The notes below the pieces were generated by a model. The model was not told the DNA's origin. It ran no database searches and saw nothing but the letters and a program-made list of their open reading frames with translations. A stretch of 64,000 nt of DNA from Sisyra terminalis (lineage: Eukaryota; Arthropoda; Insecta; Neuroptera; Sisyridae): NCBI GenBank assembly GCA_958496175.1, contig OY292274.1:30543482-30607481 (forward strand), written 5' to 3'. Both the position numbers and the translations under genes were made by a program. Positions within the stretch are counted from its first letter, which is position 1, and every line of letters starts with the position of its first letter. Positions 34,786-46,700 of this stretch are shown here, piece after piece.

Positions 34786-36349
34786 TAAATAAATAACTAA
34801 TTTTTATGCAGAAAATGGTTTTCAAGATGGTTTTGTTGGTTTCGTGTGTTTTTCAGGAAAAATGAATTTATGGAATTACTAAGAACAATTTAAAAACTAA
34901 ATGATCATTATTAGTTTTCATTTGGAATAATAAATTTATCAAAGGACAATAGAAACTGTGACAGAGTGGAATAACGAATTTTGAAGGATATGGGTGGAGC
35001 TTGACTCCTGTAGGAATGATTTTGCATCCGGTGAATTCTGTATCTATCGTGGCTGTCAAAGAAGTCTTTTATAGGAGTTTGGTTTCCGATATATTTTAAT
35101 ATTAGATATTACTTTTGTTTAGAAAAGAAAAAGTGTTTGGTTCGGGAAACTTTGTCAATTTTGAATATTTTCATAAAATATACGATGATGATGAAAAATG
35201 AGAAATTGTTTCTAAATTATTGATCACTGTACATGATGGTTGTGAAAAGAGAGGAAAAAAGATGCAAGTTTAAAAGATGTGCTTAAATTTCTAACGGGAT
35301 GTAGAAGAATATTATTTCGACAGGGAATGGGAAAGTTAAAATGCCGTCGACGTCGGAAATGCAATTACCCACGCTGAGCGCGTGGCCAACAGGTTGGATT
35401 AATGCGATTATTTCCATACACACAGAGGCCCAGTTTTTCGCTTTTGTGAGAATTAGAAAATTCACATTAATTACATTACTGCTATGTGTAGTGCTCTTTA
35501 TGTCGACAGTTACCCCATGAATATTGACATTTTAATGAAAATTTAATTTGCGTTAACCTACAACGAGAAAAAATGAGTCAACGAACAAACGTCAAATAAA
35601 TGAAATTAAACAACGACCAGTACTATTTCAATTCAATCTGGAACAAAAATAGTATTGTTTTTAGGAAAATTAAAAGAACCACAACAAAAAAAAATGGGTT
35701 TTGAAAACTATAACTTGGATAATAAAAACAGAGAATTTTCCCTTGTTAGCCTTTCATTGCCACCAATTTACACGTTTCCAGTAAATGTTCAATTGGTATT
35801 GTGATACAAGTAACAATCCTTTTGGTTCCGACAATTGCTAACCGCGAGTACAAGATATCCGGTAATCATCCTTACACGACTTGAAAGAAAAACTGCACGA
35901 AAAGGATAGATAAACAGACGGTTCTGTATATGTATTAGTAGCGAATGAAAATATGACTGTATTTCAAAGTAGCTTTTTCCTTTCACATTTTCCGGTTTGT
36001 GTTATTTTATGCGAATAATAAAAGTGGACAATGCTCTTGCAATAGCCACATGAATGGTCACTATGTTCACCTTGCAACTTGAAATGAACAAAAGGGATTA
36101 CACGTACAATTCCAGAAAATGATCCCCAGATGAGTCTGCCATTTCACTAGATATTATTAGCCTTATTGGCTATGAAATGTAATTGAAATTTCTCAAATAT
36201 ATCCGTTTTTCATTTGCAGTTGTTAAAATCTAATTTTTAAAAGATATCTTAATGATAGATAATAACTTGATTAGTTTAGTTTTTTATATTAAATTAATAA
36301 AAAAAACCCGCTAATTTTATCATAAGAAAAAAAAGTTTAAATTTTAGTC
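34786..36349. other. Mixed-composition DNA, no gene called
   Basis: 35280-36100 is less AT-rich than the surroundings and contains several short open frames on the minus strand (up to 65 codons), none recognisable. The appearance is that of conserved non-coding or intronic sequence, but only a cross-species comparison could tell. Confidence 0.4.
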
Positions 36350-36480
36350 ATTACCTTATGATGACAGCCAAAGACTGTTAAAATGTGTCGTAATCAAAAC
36401 TTAAATAATCAAGAAAATATAGGTAAATCCAGAATTTGAATCATACGACATAGGCACATAGTTATTCATTATGATTAATT
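36350..36480 (-). repeat. MITE family M1, diverged copy 3
   Basis: Contains ATTACCTTATGATGACAGCC, GACTGTTAAAATGTGTCGTAA and ATAGTTATTCATTATGA, which align in order with copy 2 at lower identity. The left end is not clear. Confidence 0.45.
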
Positions 36481-37312
36481 GTGATTCAGAAATAATAAAT
36501 AAAATATTTATCATATTTACCAGTTGAAAATTTTAATTGCATTTAATGACCTATCTGCAGACAATTACGAATTTTACGAAAGTTAAAATTAGTATTGAAA
36601 AAATCTCTACATCATTTGCTATATACTTAAAATGTATTTAAAAAGTAGAAATCTCATTCATTGTTTGTTGAATAAATATTAATTTTGGATACATATTTTG
36701 AATGTTATAATTTTTGAATTGTCAAAAAAATTTCGAAGAAATTATCAGTATCTACTTTGACTTCGGTACATGGAATGTACATATGTTTTATTATGTTTTT
36801 TGTATCAATAGAAAAAAATGCAAATGTTGATATTTGATTTATTAAATTTCCATTAACAAATATCTATGTTAGAATTGATTACTGATAAGTTAAATGAATA
36901 AAAAGTAGAGTATACTTATAACAAATTAATTTTGTAAGTAATTAATTAATTTTATTAATACCAACATATTGTAACGTTTCTGTTACTACGAGGATTCGTA
37001 TCAGGCTTGTGAAAGGAAAAAATATTTATTTTTGACGGAACTTATCGGAATTCATAAAATTTATGTTTATATTTAATACATTTAATTATACATTAAGACA
37101 CTGCAACCAATAAGCATTGTATTTAAGTCACAGAAATTAGTAAACATTGTCGCCAATATTTGTGCACACAAGGACAAGGAAACATCAATACTTAGGAGTA
37201 CACTAGTTAAGCGATAATAAGAGTAATAAGCATATTGGAATTAATTTTTATGTAAGCGAAGACTACAATACCCAAAGATCAGTATTTCATTTCGCTAGGT
37301 AACAATAACTGC
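36481..37312. other. AT-rich DNA, nothing recognised
   Basis: No gene or repeat structure recognised. Confidence 0.45.
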
Positions 37313-38153
37313 GGGCCAATCCATTTCAAATCGCTCAGGCAATGTTCCTCAATATTTTTATTTTTTTGATTCATTTATTATGAATTCCCTATTGGTAGAC
37401 AGTTATAAGAAACTATTGGAAAAAAATAATAAGATATCGTTTTTTCTGGAAGCCATTTTTAAAATGGCTGTTGGGAAAACTTTAGTGAAAAAGGTAGTGT
37501 ACAGAAAGTTTAATTGCCAAGTTTTCTTCACAGATATCAGAATAATTTAAAAACTAATGCATTATAAGAGTAGAATGAATTGTATGTTTCTATTATTTCA
37601 ATTTTCCTACCATGAAAGGAAACCAGTCAAACTTTTTATGCAAAATTTTTGAAAATATCGTACAATTGTTATTTGTTAAAATCATAAAATTTACTAATGA
37701 TATTTGGTTTCTGTGTTGAATACTATTATAACAATCTGCAATATAGGTTTAAATCTTCAGAATACACTTATTTTTTAACTAAAGCTTTGGAAAAATGGCC
37801 AGAAACCTTAAAACGTCAATTTTCTCAAGTCAAAATCTAAAGACGGACGAATGAAACAAGTAAAAAAATTATAGATTTTTTTTTTCATTTACATTACAGA
37901 ATTGTAAGAAAAAAAAATAAAAAAATTGCGAAAAAATCTGTGAAAATGGCTTAGCAATTAAACTTTTTGCAAACCACCTATTTTAGTAAACTTTGGTTAA
38001 CCACCATTTTAAAAATGGCTGCCAGGGAGAAATAAAAGCTTATTAATTTTTTTCAAATTGTTGATCCTTAATTATAACACATAATAAAAGAGTCCCAAAA
38101 CTAAAGAAAAAGTTGAGTAATATTGCCTAGAAGATTTGAAATGGATTGACTCC
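37313..38153. mobile_element. TIR element with nested inverted repeats (841 bp)
   Basis: The outer arms 37313-37358 (GGGCCAATCCATTTCAAATC...) and 38110-38153 (inverted, ending GATTTGAAATGGATTGACTCC) align over about 45 bp with a few mismatches. A second, inner inverted pair, GCCATTTTTAAAATGG-containing, sits at 37444-37473 and 37998-38028. There is no convincing coding sequence. The target duplication could not be fixed, so the superfamily is left open. Confidence 0.6.
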
Positions 38154-41100
38154 TATCCAATAGTTAATCAATCAACCTTTATCGAACCTAAAAGAATACT
38201 AATCTTGACTTCTATAGACATGAGCGTAATTCAATAATTACGGGTTATTCATTAATAACGTTTTATACGTTTTGCCATATTAAGACTTCCTCTCTCCCAT
38301 TAGTAAAGCAAAATTATTGAAACTAAAAATATATTAGAAATTTGTGATCCCTGTCTTTCTTCCCAAAATGCCTTGTCTAATTTATGGAATGCGAAGCGTA
38401 CAACCTATTTTCACATCTGAACCACAATAACAATAGAATAACTGGAAAAATCGATAGAAATAAAAGTAAATAATTTAAAAAAGTACTTCCTAACTTTTTA
38501 AGTGGGTCATACTCCTTTGAATTTGAAAATAAGTCTCCACACCTCATTGAAAAATGTGCTTTTTTAAGTTTAGAATTTTAGAGTTTAGAAAAATAAATTT
38601 TTTGCGAAATTTATTAGAAAAAAAAATCTTAATCTATATTATTAAGGGCTTCTCCCGCAGCCCTAGGGGTGACACCACGGGTTAAACACTGTTCTTTTTA
38701 TTCTGTAGTTCATTATTTATCCTATGCCATTTTTAAATTTTCTATCAGTTCCGAATTGTGGTCTCGGTCTAACTTTATATTTTAATTAAATTATTAAATT
38801 ATTTAATTATTCAACAAAGTAAGTTTTTAAATTGGAAAATTATCGAATGAAGCGGATATCTTAAATTGCTCAGCCTATTATACTATGGCCACCAAAATAT
38901 TATTTTTTTACCACATTATTCAACTGAGAATAACTGTGAAACTAATTTTTCAAAAACCGTGATGCATAAGATTTCTCTTAGAATTTAAATTATATTTATT
39001 ATTCAAAATTCGAAAACTTTGATATTTTGAGCACAATATAGTTAAAACGAAGTGACATTTGTTGTTGCACTTAATTTTTACCTTTTGGCGTTTATTAAAG
39101 ATAAGGGATACAAAAATTACTTTTATTTTTAAGTATAAGCCAATAAGTCCCACTTTTTATATTTAATTAGTATAGGATTATTAATTTTTTTTTTAATTCT
39201 GAACCAGTTACTAAGTAGTAGCTATAGCATAATAAGTCATTGGTAAGACTTGACAAGTTAGTTTACTGAATTGATATTTTATATATATTTTTTAAATATT
39301 TTCTAGGATTGCAAAGGATTTTAGATTTTTATAAAAGACTTTACAATTTAGAAGTCAAAAAGGCAATTCTGAAAATCTTTAGCTAATACAACCAGTGTTG
39401 TATACATTTATATCTTATGTAAATAAGAACCATTATTATTTGTACAAATTCACTAAGGAAACCTAGATGCTTTTTTACGGTGGAATAAAAAATATTATAT
39501 TAAACCGTTTGCTATAGTCTTCGTTCATCAGATATATAAATTACATTTGAATATTTAATATTTTTAATTATATTTTGTTAATATAACGGAAAAAATATGT
39601 TAAGTAAACATTTTTTTCCTTTGTGTTAAGCTTACTTGCTCTGGACATAACAAAGTTAAAGTTTTAAGTTTTCGTTTTCTGGATAAATACATTTATTTTT
39701 CACAAAAGACCCTTGCATGCAAAATACTCGTACATACTATATGCATATAAACATTGTAAAATTTTAATATACATCATGGACACTTTTACGAGTGCATTGT
39801 CATTGTTAGGAAATGACTTAGCGCTCCATCAGAATTTCTGTAACTCTTTTCGAATAGTTTGCAGCAAATTTTACATTTGATAGTTTTCCACAAGGGTAAT
39901 ACCATATTTTATTTCTATGTAATCCATTACGGATTCCATGCTTTGTTAAGTTGGAGAGATGAGTTCAGTGTATTGTTAGAGACTACAGTGTTTCATTGTA
40001 AAATCACTACATATATGTAGTCATTGTACCACCTCCTTTAATTAAATGTCTTATGATTTCAAATACCCGTATACTTTTTATAAAACATTTTCAGTTATTA
40101 AGTTTAAATTATAGACTGCATTTAACTTCAAAATACGTAACTGTTGAAAACTGCAACTATTATGGCAACTAGTCGTGAATTAAAATAATTTAACTAAATA
40201 CTAGTGTCTCTGTTGTGAAATTACTTATACAAAAGTATGTTTTTTTACAAATGCAATTTGCATTATAACAAATTGAGATCTACATTGTCTTAGAGACTAT
40301 TTACAAGAAATTTGACTAATTTTGAGTTCCATAAAGCTTAAAACATTGAAAATACCCAACTAAGTTGGGTACATCATTTACAGCTACAAACACATTAATT
40401 CTCAATAAGGCCCTTATAGCATGAAGCGATATAATACCCTACATCAACTGAGGTTTAGGCTCAATACAAGTAGAGTTGTTTAAGTATTGTATTTCTTTTC
40501 CCAAAGGAACTAAATATATTCTAATGATATATTTTGTAATAGTGTTTTCATGCTGTGGGATATCTTTTTATTCATACAAATACAAATTTTTATTTAATCA
40601 CACGCAAATTTTAAATGTTGTACTGTTCTCTCACTCTACAAATTGATGATTTTTTTATTACTTTATATTTTATTTATTTTGGCTGTTAAAGTGTAAAACT
40701 AAATAGAATTATTTGCTATAAATAATAAATGCTTATAATTTTTTAAAATAGAAATATTTATCAGATTATCTTTAAAGTATTTTTTTTTCAATAAAAATTT
40801 TAATGGTATGTTAATACCGTTAATTTTTAAACAAAGATAGGCAGATCAAAGTTCAGAACTCTAAAAAACTATTCGTTTTACATGCCAGACCGATTCTGTT
40901 CTAAAGAGAAATCAAAAACGAAAATTTTACAGTTTATACAATTTATAAAATATATTATACTCTTTTTTAATGTTATATAATTTACAAAAGAAAACTATAA
41001 ATATAAATTTGAACAGAAGCTCAAACAAATATATTTTTAACGAATTGCCCAGATACGTATTTCGATTCCAAAGCAATCTTTCTCAGTGATCATCAAGTAG

Positions 41101-41463
41101 TATTGGATCGCTTCGTAACAGTTTTGAGATAAGTTATTTAGATGTACAGATAATTTTTTTATTGACAAAACTATAAAGGATAGTTTGAAAAGTACTAAGC
41201 ACTCTTTAAAGGGTATCAAAGAGAATTTATATTATTTAAGCCATGTCGAATAAAAAAAGGTTTGTACTAAAGTTGTGCATTTTACTTTTACAAAAAAATA
41301 AAATGAAGAAAAATAAAAAATCCTGAAAATTTGTTAAGTTACCCGAGCAAACTATCCGACTCCCACGGCTTATACCAAATATCTTTATTTAATTCATATT
41401 CAGCATTGATTAAAGAAAGTTTTGTTCATATATCGAATCCCCACCTTTTTTAATACAATGGAC
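38154..41463. other. AT-rich DNA, no gene seen
   Basis: A GC-richer island at 38645-38695 (CCCTAGGGGTGACACCACGG) looks like an isolated repeat fragment. Short palindromes occur, for example around 40355 (ACCCAACTAAGTTGGGT). The last ~150 bp (41340-41463) may belong to the same Tc1-like relic that continues at 46902, because the LINE lies between. No coding region recognised. Confidence 0.45.
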
Positions 41464-41473
41464 GCATAGATAT
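41464..41473. repeat. Target site duplication of the LINE, left copy
   Basis: GCATAGATAT, repeated exactly at 46892-46901 on the other side of the element. Confidence 0.85.
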
Positions 41474-41693
41474 TTTTTTTTTTTTTTATTTTATTTTATT
41501 TAAAGTCACTGTTTAACATCTTGGTCATTAATGACTAAAATAATGTACATGTTACGATTGGTAATACATGTTTAGTTCTAATAAATAATAGTTAACAATT
41601 CTAATAAATGATAATAATTAACAAATTCTATTAAATGATAATAATATAATAAATTCTAATAGTAAACTAGGCTTATAAGTATGTTTTTGTACT
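41474..41693 (-). other. LINE 3' UTR and A-rich tail
   Basis: About 220 nt between the ORF2 stop and the target duplication. The last ~40 nt in element direction are TAAAATAAAA-type repeats ending in about 15 A residues, the tail recognised in target-primed reverse transcription. No polyadenylation need be encoded downstream. Confidence 0.75.
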
Positions 41694-42236
41694 TTATATT
41701 GTATCAAATAATTTAGTTTTTTTTAGGAATTCTATAGTCTTTTTAATCCCTTCTTCTGTATTGAGGCACTCTTTCATCGTTGTCGGCATGCCAGTCGCGC
41801 TCCTCTGACAGTTGTATGCCCCACACTCTATCAGGACATGTTTAACGGTCAGATCTTGATCGCAATGACTGCATTTTGGCTTTTGTTCCTTATTGATGTA
41901 GTGGATATGTGTCAGGTTAGTGTGCCCAATACGCAACCTAGTTATGGTAGTCTGCTCCTTCCTGGTTGCTACCGATGGACATTTCTCTTGGGTGGCTGAG
42001 TCCCTCACCGTAACTAATTTTTGCGGTGTATTTCTCCACATACTGTCCCAGGTTTTTTCGACTTTACTCCTGACTAACCTCTTCCAGTCTTCTAATTCCA
42101 GCTCGTGATCATCGATCAGTTCTTCGGTGGTTGCCCTTTTTGCCGCTTCGTCAGCTTGCTCATTGCCATCTATCCCTTGATGTCCGGGGATCCAAATCAA
42201 CTTTATTTGGTAATTGTTTTTGAGCATGTGGTCTAT
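41694..42236 (-). pseudogene. LINE ORF2, C-terminal part: RNase H end and zinc finger (shifted frame)
   Basis: This continues ORF2 in the -1 frame relative to the main frame. The listed AUG (42225-42227) is probably not a true start, since the frame is open upstream into the A11 run. The first residues complete the RNase H fold: IKLIWIPGHQGIDGNEQADE holds the last acidic catalytic residue (Asp at about residue 26 from that AUG). A Cys-Cys-His-Cys motif follows (CSHCDQDLTVKHVLIEC, about residues 119-135), usual at the ORF2 C-terminus of I- and R1-type elements. Without a frame change this part would not be fused to the reverse transcriptase. Confidence 0.8.
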
Positions 42237-45200
42237 TTTTTTTTTTGTATGTTAATTATTATTTTATTTTTATTATGCCGATTTTTTAAAGCGTTAAGGG
42301 TTGATAGTGAGTCCGAATAAATGACTGACGGTTTCTTTTGTGGCTTTTTTTCGATTGTTTCTAAGCATTTCATTATTGCTCCGGCTTCACAGTTGAAGAT
42401 TGAGGTTCCGTCTTTCAGTCTGTGGGAAATTTCTTGGTTGTTTGTTATGATGGCACATCCCGATTTTCCGTTTAGTACCGATCCATCAGTGAAGAATTCC
42501 TGGTATCCTTGGTGTCTGTTCCTGATTTCCATAAATAGTTTAACAAAAAGTACAGGAGGTGTAGTTCCGATTGGATATTCGGCTAAGGAAGTATCTATCG
42601 GTGGGATCCAGGATTCCCACGGTGGTCGTTGATTGTCGAGTTGTGAGTAACCCTTTGGTACCTCTAACCCTATTTCCCTTTCGTATTTTATTATTCGAGT
42701 CTTCAATGGTTGGTGGTGTTGGGGCTCACTTTCATTATTAATAATAGTCGCTTGGTCTTTACTGCAGCTTTCTCTAGCTGGGTTGTTGGGATCATGCTTA
42801 GTTCTAGCTGCATATTTTAGGATTATTTCCTTCCTTCTAAAGACCAGCGGTTGCTCGTTTGCTTCAGCCAATATGCTTGTGATTGGGCTGGTTCTAAAAT
42901 CTCCAGTACATATCCTCATTGCTGTATTGTGGATCGCTTCTAGGGTCTTCAGTCGGCTTTTAGAGGATGCATCATATAGTATTGCACCATATTCGATTTT
43001 TTGTTGAATTAGTGCCTTGTATGTCATTTTCAAGGTATCAAAATTCACGCCCCCCCATCCTATTGATGTTAATGTTTTTAGAATGTTTAGCCTTTTATAG
43101 CAATCGGTTCTAAGTGCCATAATATGATTTTTCCAGGTCATTCCTTGGTCCAAGGTCACTCCTAATATTTTAATTGTTGACACCATTTTAATTTGTTTTC
43201 CCTCTAACATTAGTTTTATGTTATTTTTGGGTCGCCTGGGTGAGAAGATGATAGCTTCAGTTTTGTCCTTAGATATTTTGAATCCAGATTTCAGCGTCCA
43301 TGAGGATATTTTGTCCAAGTCGTTCTGTATTAGTGCTGTCGTTGTTTGCACATCTGCGCCTTTTCTTAATATGGTCAGGTCGTCGGCAAATAGGAATGCT
43401 TTGCTGGGCTTCTCCACACAACTGATTACCTCGTTGATAGCTATTAAGAAAAGTGTGACGCTCAATACCGATCCTTGAGGTAGTCCATTTTCTTGAGTCA
43501 TAAGTGGAGATAGTGAATTTCCTACTTTGACTTGGATTTTCCTTTCTTTGAGGAAGTTTTGAATGAAGGCCAATGTGTTGCCCTTAATATTTATATCATT
43601 TAGTGTTTTTAGGATTCTGCTTATCCATACCATCTCGTATGCCTTTTCGATGTCAAGGGCGACCATAATAGTATGGTATTTGTTTCTAAAAGCATTAATA
43701 ATTTCGGTGTCTATACACACTAGCTGGTCTATTGTTGACCGGTTATTTCTAAATCCAAACTGATTTGGTGAAATATATTTTTGTGTTTCTAAGAACCACT
43801 GTAGCCTTTTGGATATGATTTTTTCCATTAATTTGCACAGAGTGCTTGTTAATGATATTGGCCGGTAATTCTTAGGTGAATTTGGGTCCTTCCCGGGTTT
43901 TGCTATTGGGATTGTTATGGCTATTCTCCATTCGTCTGGGAACACTTGAAATTCCCATATATGATTGAAGAGGTCGAGAATATATTTTACCCCACTGTTT
44001 GGTAATTGTTTTAGGATTGCATTAGGCAGCCCATCAGGTCCAGGCGCTGTGTTACCTGCCTTGTATAGGGCGAAGGTTAATTCGTCCAAGGTTATTTTTT
44101 TGTTTATTGGATTTGAGTTGTCAGTTATGTCGTTAGTATTTGCTTCTGCTTCGATTCTTTCTTTAGTTTGCCGGAAGCTAGGAATATAGTTTTCAGAACT
44201 GGAGTTGTATGAAAAGGAATCTGCCAAAATTTTTGCTGTTTGCTTTGGGTCGCTGGTGTAGTTTCCATCGCTGTCCATTAGATTTATTTCCTGGAAATTA
44301 CATCTTGTACCTCTTAGTTGTTTAATTTTCCTCCACATCTCTGTTGTATTTGTGTGGCAATTAATTGTTGAGATGTAGTTTTCCCACGACTTTATTCTGC
44401 TTTCTTTAACGGTTCTCCTTGCCTTTGCTCGTCGTTTTTTATATTCAATTTTTAGTACACCTTCCATTTCCAAGTTGGTATTCCTTCTAAATTTCCTAAA
44501 GGCGGCTTTAGCTTCTTTGATGGCTTTTTGGCACTCTGGGTTCCACCATGGTACCGATTTTTTCCTATGGGTTTCTCTAGTTCTTGGGATTGTTTCTTTG
44601 GCTGCATTTAATATTGCCTCTGTGAAGGATTTAACAATTTCGCTTATATGTGTATCTTGTGGTTGGGCTAAGTTTGTAAGGCGGCCAATATCATCTTTGT
44701 AGGTACTTTGGAGGTGGGACAGGTCTGTAAGTGTGGGAATTTCTTGGTCAATCTTCTGTTGGAATAGGCTCCAATTTGCTTGCTCAAATTTCCATTTCCT
44801 TGGAATCTTAAGCACATTATCATTGGAGCTCTTCATGTTCTCTATTCCAATGTAGATAGGAAAATGGTCGCTGTCATTCAAATCCTTCGAGGTTGTCCAT
44901 TCCATTTTGATGGCCAACGATTTATCAGCGAAGGATAGATCTATATTACTTCTTGTGCCTGTTGCGACATTGAAATGTGTTGGTTGTTCGTCGTTTAGTA
45001 ATATCATTTCGTCACTATTTTCTATCCAATTGGCTATAAGCGTGCCCCGCGGGTCATCCTTTTTTGAGCCCCAATAGTGGTGGTGGGCGTTGAAATCGCC
45101 TAGAAGGATAACTGGTGATGGCAATTGTTCTAATAAGTTTTCAAGTGATTTTTGTTCTAGTGGTCGGCTGTTTGGTAGGTATATATTGCAGATTGTGGCT

Positions 45201-45493
45201 CTAAAAGGGTACTTGATTTTTACAGCAACTGCTTCAATATGGGTATTGATTGAAATTTCTTCTGGAAACGCGCTGCGTTTGATATAGGTGGCCACTCCTC
45301 CACTGGCTCTTAGCGCTTGCTCTCGGTTTTTGTGGAAGGATAAATATCCATTTATGTTTCCACAATGATTCCCAAAGAAGTTCGTCTCTTGTAAGCAGAT
45401 GCAAAGCGGGTTTTCCTCGTTTATTAATAGCTTTAGGTACTCATACTTGTTGTAGAATCCATTCAAGTTCCATTGCAATATAAACCTACCCAT
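42233..45493 (-). CDS. LINE ORF2: endonuclease, reverse transcriptase, start of RNase H
   Basis: 1086 codons from an ATG 10 nt after the ORF1 stop. An apurinic-type endonuclease occupies about residues 1-225: the start QWNLNGF, the Glu of LQETN (36), GDFNAHH (132-138) and SDH (208-210). Reverse transcriptase follows at about 460-760, with APGPDGLPN (483-491), the first catalytic Asp in VALDIEKAY (614), NGLPQGSVLS and FADD (702-705). RNase H begins with Asp1003 (TDGS), Glu1036 and Asp1061 (YSDSL). The frame ends at TAG directly after a run of 11 A residues (plus-strand T at 42236-42246); the rest of RNase H is in another frame. The product nicks target DNA and copies the element RNA in place. 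Confidence 0.9.
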   Translation of the reverse strand: MGRFILQWNLNGFYNKYEYLKLLINEENPLCICLQETNFFGNHCGNINGYLSFHKNREQALRASGGVATYIKRSAFPEEISINTHIEAVAVKIKYPFRATICNIYLPNSRPLEQKSLENLLEQLPSPVILLGDFNAHHHYWGSKKDDPRGTLIANWIENSDEMILLNDEQPTHFNVATGTRSNIDLSFADKSLAIKMEWTTSKDLNDSDHFPIYIGIENMKSSNDNVLKIPRKWKFEQANWSLFQQKIDQEIPTLTDLSHLQSTYKDDIGRLTNLAQPQDTHISEIVKSFTEAILNAAKETIPRTRETHRKKSVPWWNPECQKAIKEAKAAFRKFRRNTNLEMEGVLKIEYKKRRAKARRTVKESRIKSWENYISTINCHTNTTEMWRKIKQLRGTRCNFQEINLMDSDGNYTSDPKQTAKILADSFSYNSSSENYIPSFRQTKERIEAEANTNDITDNSNPINKKITLDELTFALYKAGNTAPGPDGLPNAILKQLPNSGVKYILDLFNHIWEFQVFPDEWRIAITIPIAKPGKDPNSPKNYRPISLTSTLCKLMEKIISKRLQWFLETQKYISPNQFGFRNNRSTIDQLVCIDTEIINAFRNKYHTIMVALDIEKAYEMVWISRILKTLNDINIKGNTLAFIQNFLKERKIQVKVGNSLSPLMTQENGLPQGSVLSVTLFLIAINEVISCVEKPSKAFLFADDLTILRKGADVQTTTALIQNDLDKISSWTLKSGFKISKDKTEAIIFSPRRPKNNIKLMLEGKQIKMVSTIKILGVTLDQGMTWKNHIMALRTDCYKRLNILKTLTSIGWGGVNFDTLKMTYKALIQQKIEYGAILYDASSKSRLKTLEAIHNTAMRICTGDFRTSPITSILAEANEQPLVFRRKEIILKYAARTKHDPNNPARESCSKDQATIINNESEPQHHQPLKTRIIKYEREIGLEVPKGYSQLDNQRPPWESWIPPIDTSLAEYPIGTTPPVLFVKLFMEIRNRHQGYQEFFTDGSVLNGKSGCAIITNNQEISHRLKDGTSIFNCEAGAIMKCLETIEKKPQKKPSVIYSDSLSTLNALKNRHNKNKIIINIQKKK

Positions 45494-45503
45494 TATGTGT
45501 ACT

Positions 45504-46700
45504 TTATAAGGTAGGTTTTAGTTCTTGAAGTCTTTTTATTAACCGAGTCAATCGGTTTTTTTGACTTCGGTTCATTTTATTGTACAGAACTGTACACATT
45601 TCTATTAGTCCGGTTATATCGCTTGTGTGTTCTTTAATTATTTCGTCGATTTGTTGTCTTCCCTGAACCAAATCAAGTATGCCTCGCAATTGCTTCACAC
45701 TTACTGGGAAATTATTACTCGGGACGGTTGTGTCAAATTCTTTTTCCAAGTTTGACCAGGTTATCTCGTTATTACTTTCGTTTTCACTTTCGATTTTTTT
45801 CACTTTCTTTGTTTTTTTTTTTTTCGTTTTCGCAGGAATCGGACCCTCATCCTGAGTTGATCCATCCTCCCGATCACTATCCGTCCCACCTGACATTGGA
45901 TCGTTGTCTCTGGTTTTTTCGGTGCTAGTCCTTTTTTCCTCGATGGTTATATCCTCGCCTCCTGATCTAATTATTTCCTGGGAGCTTGTACTGGAGGTCC
46001 TTGGTCTTTTTCTGTTTTCCTCTTCTGTTGCACCTTTTTCTTCAGTCTTATTTGTATCGATCGGGGTCTGTTTGTCGCAGTTGTCTGATCTTTGGTGGAG
46101 CATGTTGCATCTAGAGCATTTTTTTATGCCCTCTCCTATATAGATTCGATAGTCCTCGTTATCGTGTTTAATAACTATTGAGTCTGGTTGAATTTTGGGA
46201 TCGTAAGATTTGACGAATACAATTCGTCGGAAGCTATAAATGTGTTTATATTGCTCTTCCAACATTCCTACTCGGACGAATTGCATGTTCGAGATGACTT
46301 CAAATCCAACTTGGAACAATGCCGCTGTGACTATGTGATGGGGAATAGAAGGGCATACATTCGAGATTATTAATTTGGTGGATGGTGTAATTAGTCGTCT
46401 ACATGTTAATGTGATGTCATTAATTGTTATTTTTTTAAATTTGTTTATATATTGGTCTACTGTCGCTGTCGAGTTTAGATATATACAAATTCTGTTATTT
46501 GAGAGACGAGATGCGAACAGGATATTTTTTGGTCCAATTTGGGATCCAACGCATTTAATATAATCGGATATTTTTGCTCCAGGCGTACTTTCAAAAACAA
46601 TCGCTTGTTCCTTGGAAGGAAAATTTGGGGCTGTGTTGTTTGCCCTTGTCGTCATTTGGGCGTAAGTAATGTTGTTGGTAATATTTTTAGTTGAAGTCAT
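45504..46700 (-). CDS. LINE ORF1: nucleic-acid-binding protein
   Basis: 398 codons, ATG at 46698-46700. Residues 40-190 look like an RNA-recognition-type/linker region. A single zinc knuckle of form Cys-x2-Cys-x3-His-x5-Cys lies at 195-208 (CSRCNMLHQRSDNC). It is followed by a charged low-complexity segment (220-310) with a lysine-rich nuclear-localisation-like stretch KTKKKKTKKVKK (291-302) and a helical C-terminus. Such ORF1 proteins coat the element RNA and carry it to the nucleus. I-clade ORF1 proteins often have more than one knuckle; only one is seen here. The stop is followed after 10 nt by the ORF2 start, so ORF2 may be translated by reinitiation. Confidence 0.85.
   Translation of the reverse strand: MTSTKNITNNITYAQMTTRANNTAPNFPSKEQAIVFESTPGAKISDYIKCVGSQIGPKNILFASRLSNNRICIYLNSTATVDQYINKFKKITINDITLTCRRLITPSTKLIISNVCPSIPHHIVTAALFQVGFEVISNMQFVRVGMLEEQYKHIYSFRRIVFVKSYDPKIQPDSIVIKHDNEDYRIYIGEGIKKCSRCNMLHQRSDNCDKQTPIDTNKTEEKGATEEENRKRPRTSSTSSQEIIRSGGEDITIEEKRTSTEKTRDNDPMSGGTDSDREDGSTQDEGPIPAKTKKKKTKKVKKIESENESNNEITWSNLEKEFDTTVPSNNFPVSVKQLRGILDLVQGRQQIDEIIKEHTSDITGLIEMCTVLYNKMNRSQKNRLTRLIKRLQELKPTL

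Noticed and set aside
38645..38695. GC-rich CCCTAGGGGTGACACCACGG island as a transposon end
   Set aside because: No partner end or target duplication was found nearby.
42321..42632. Plus-strand open frames across the LINE (and similarly 42.7-46.6 kb)
   Set aside because: They are antisense shadows of ORF1 and ORF2, which have full domain support on the minus strand.
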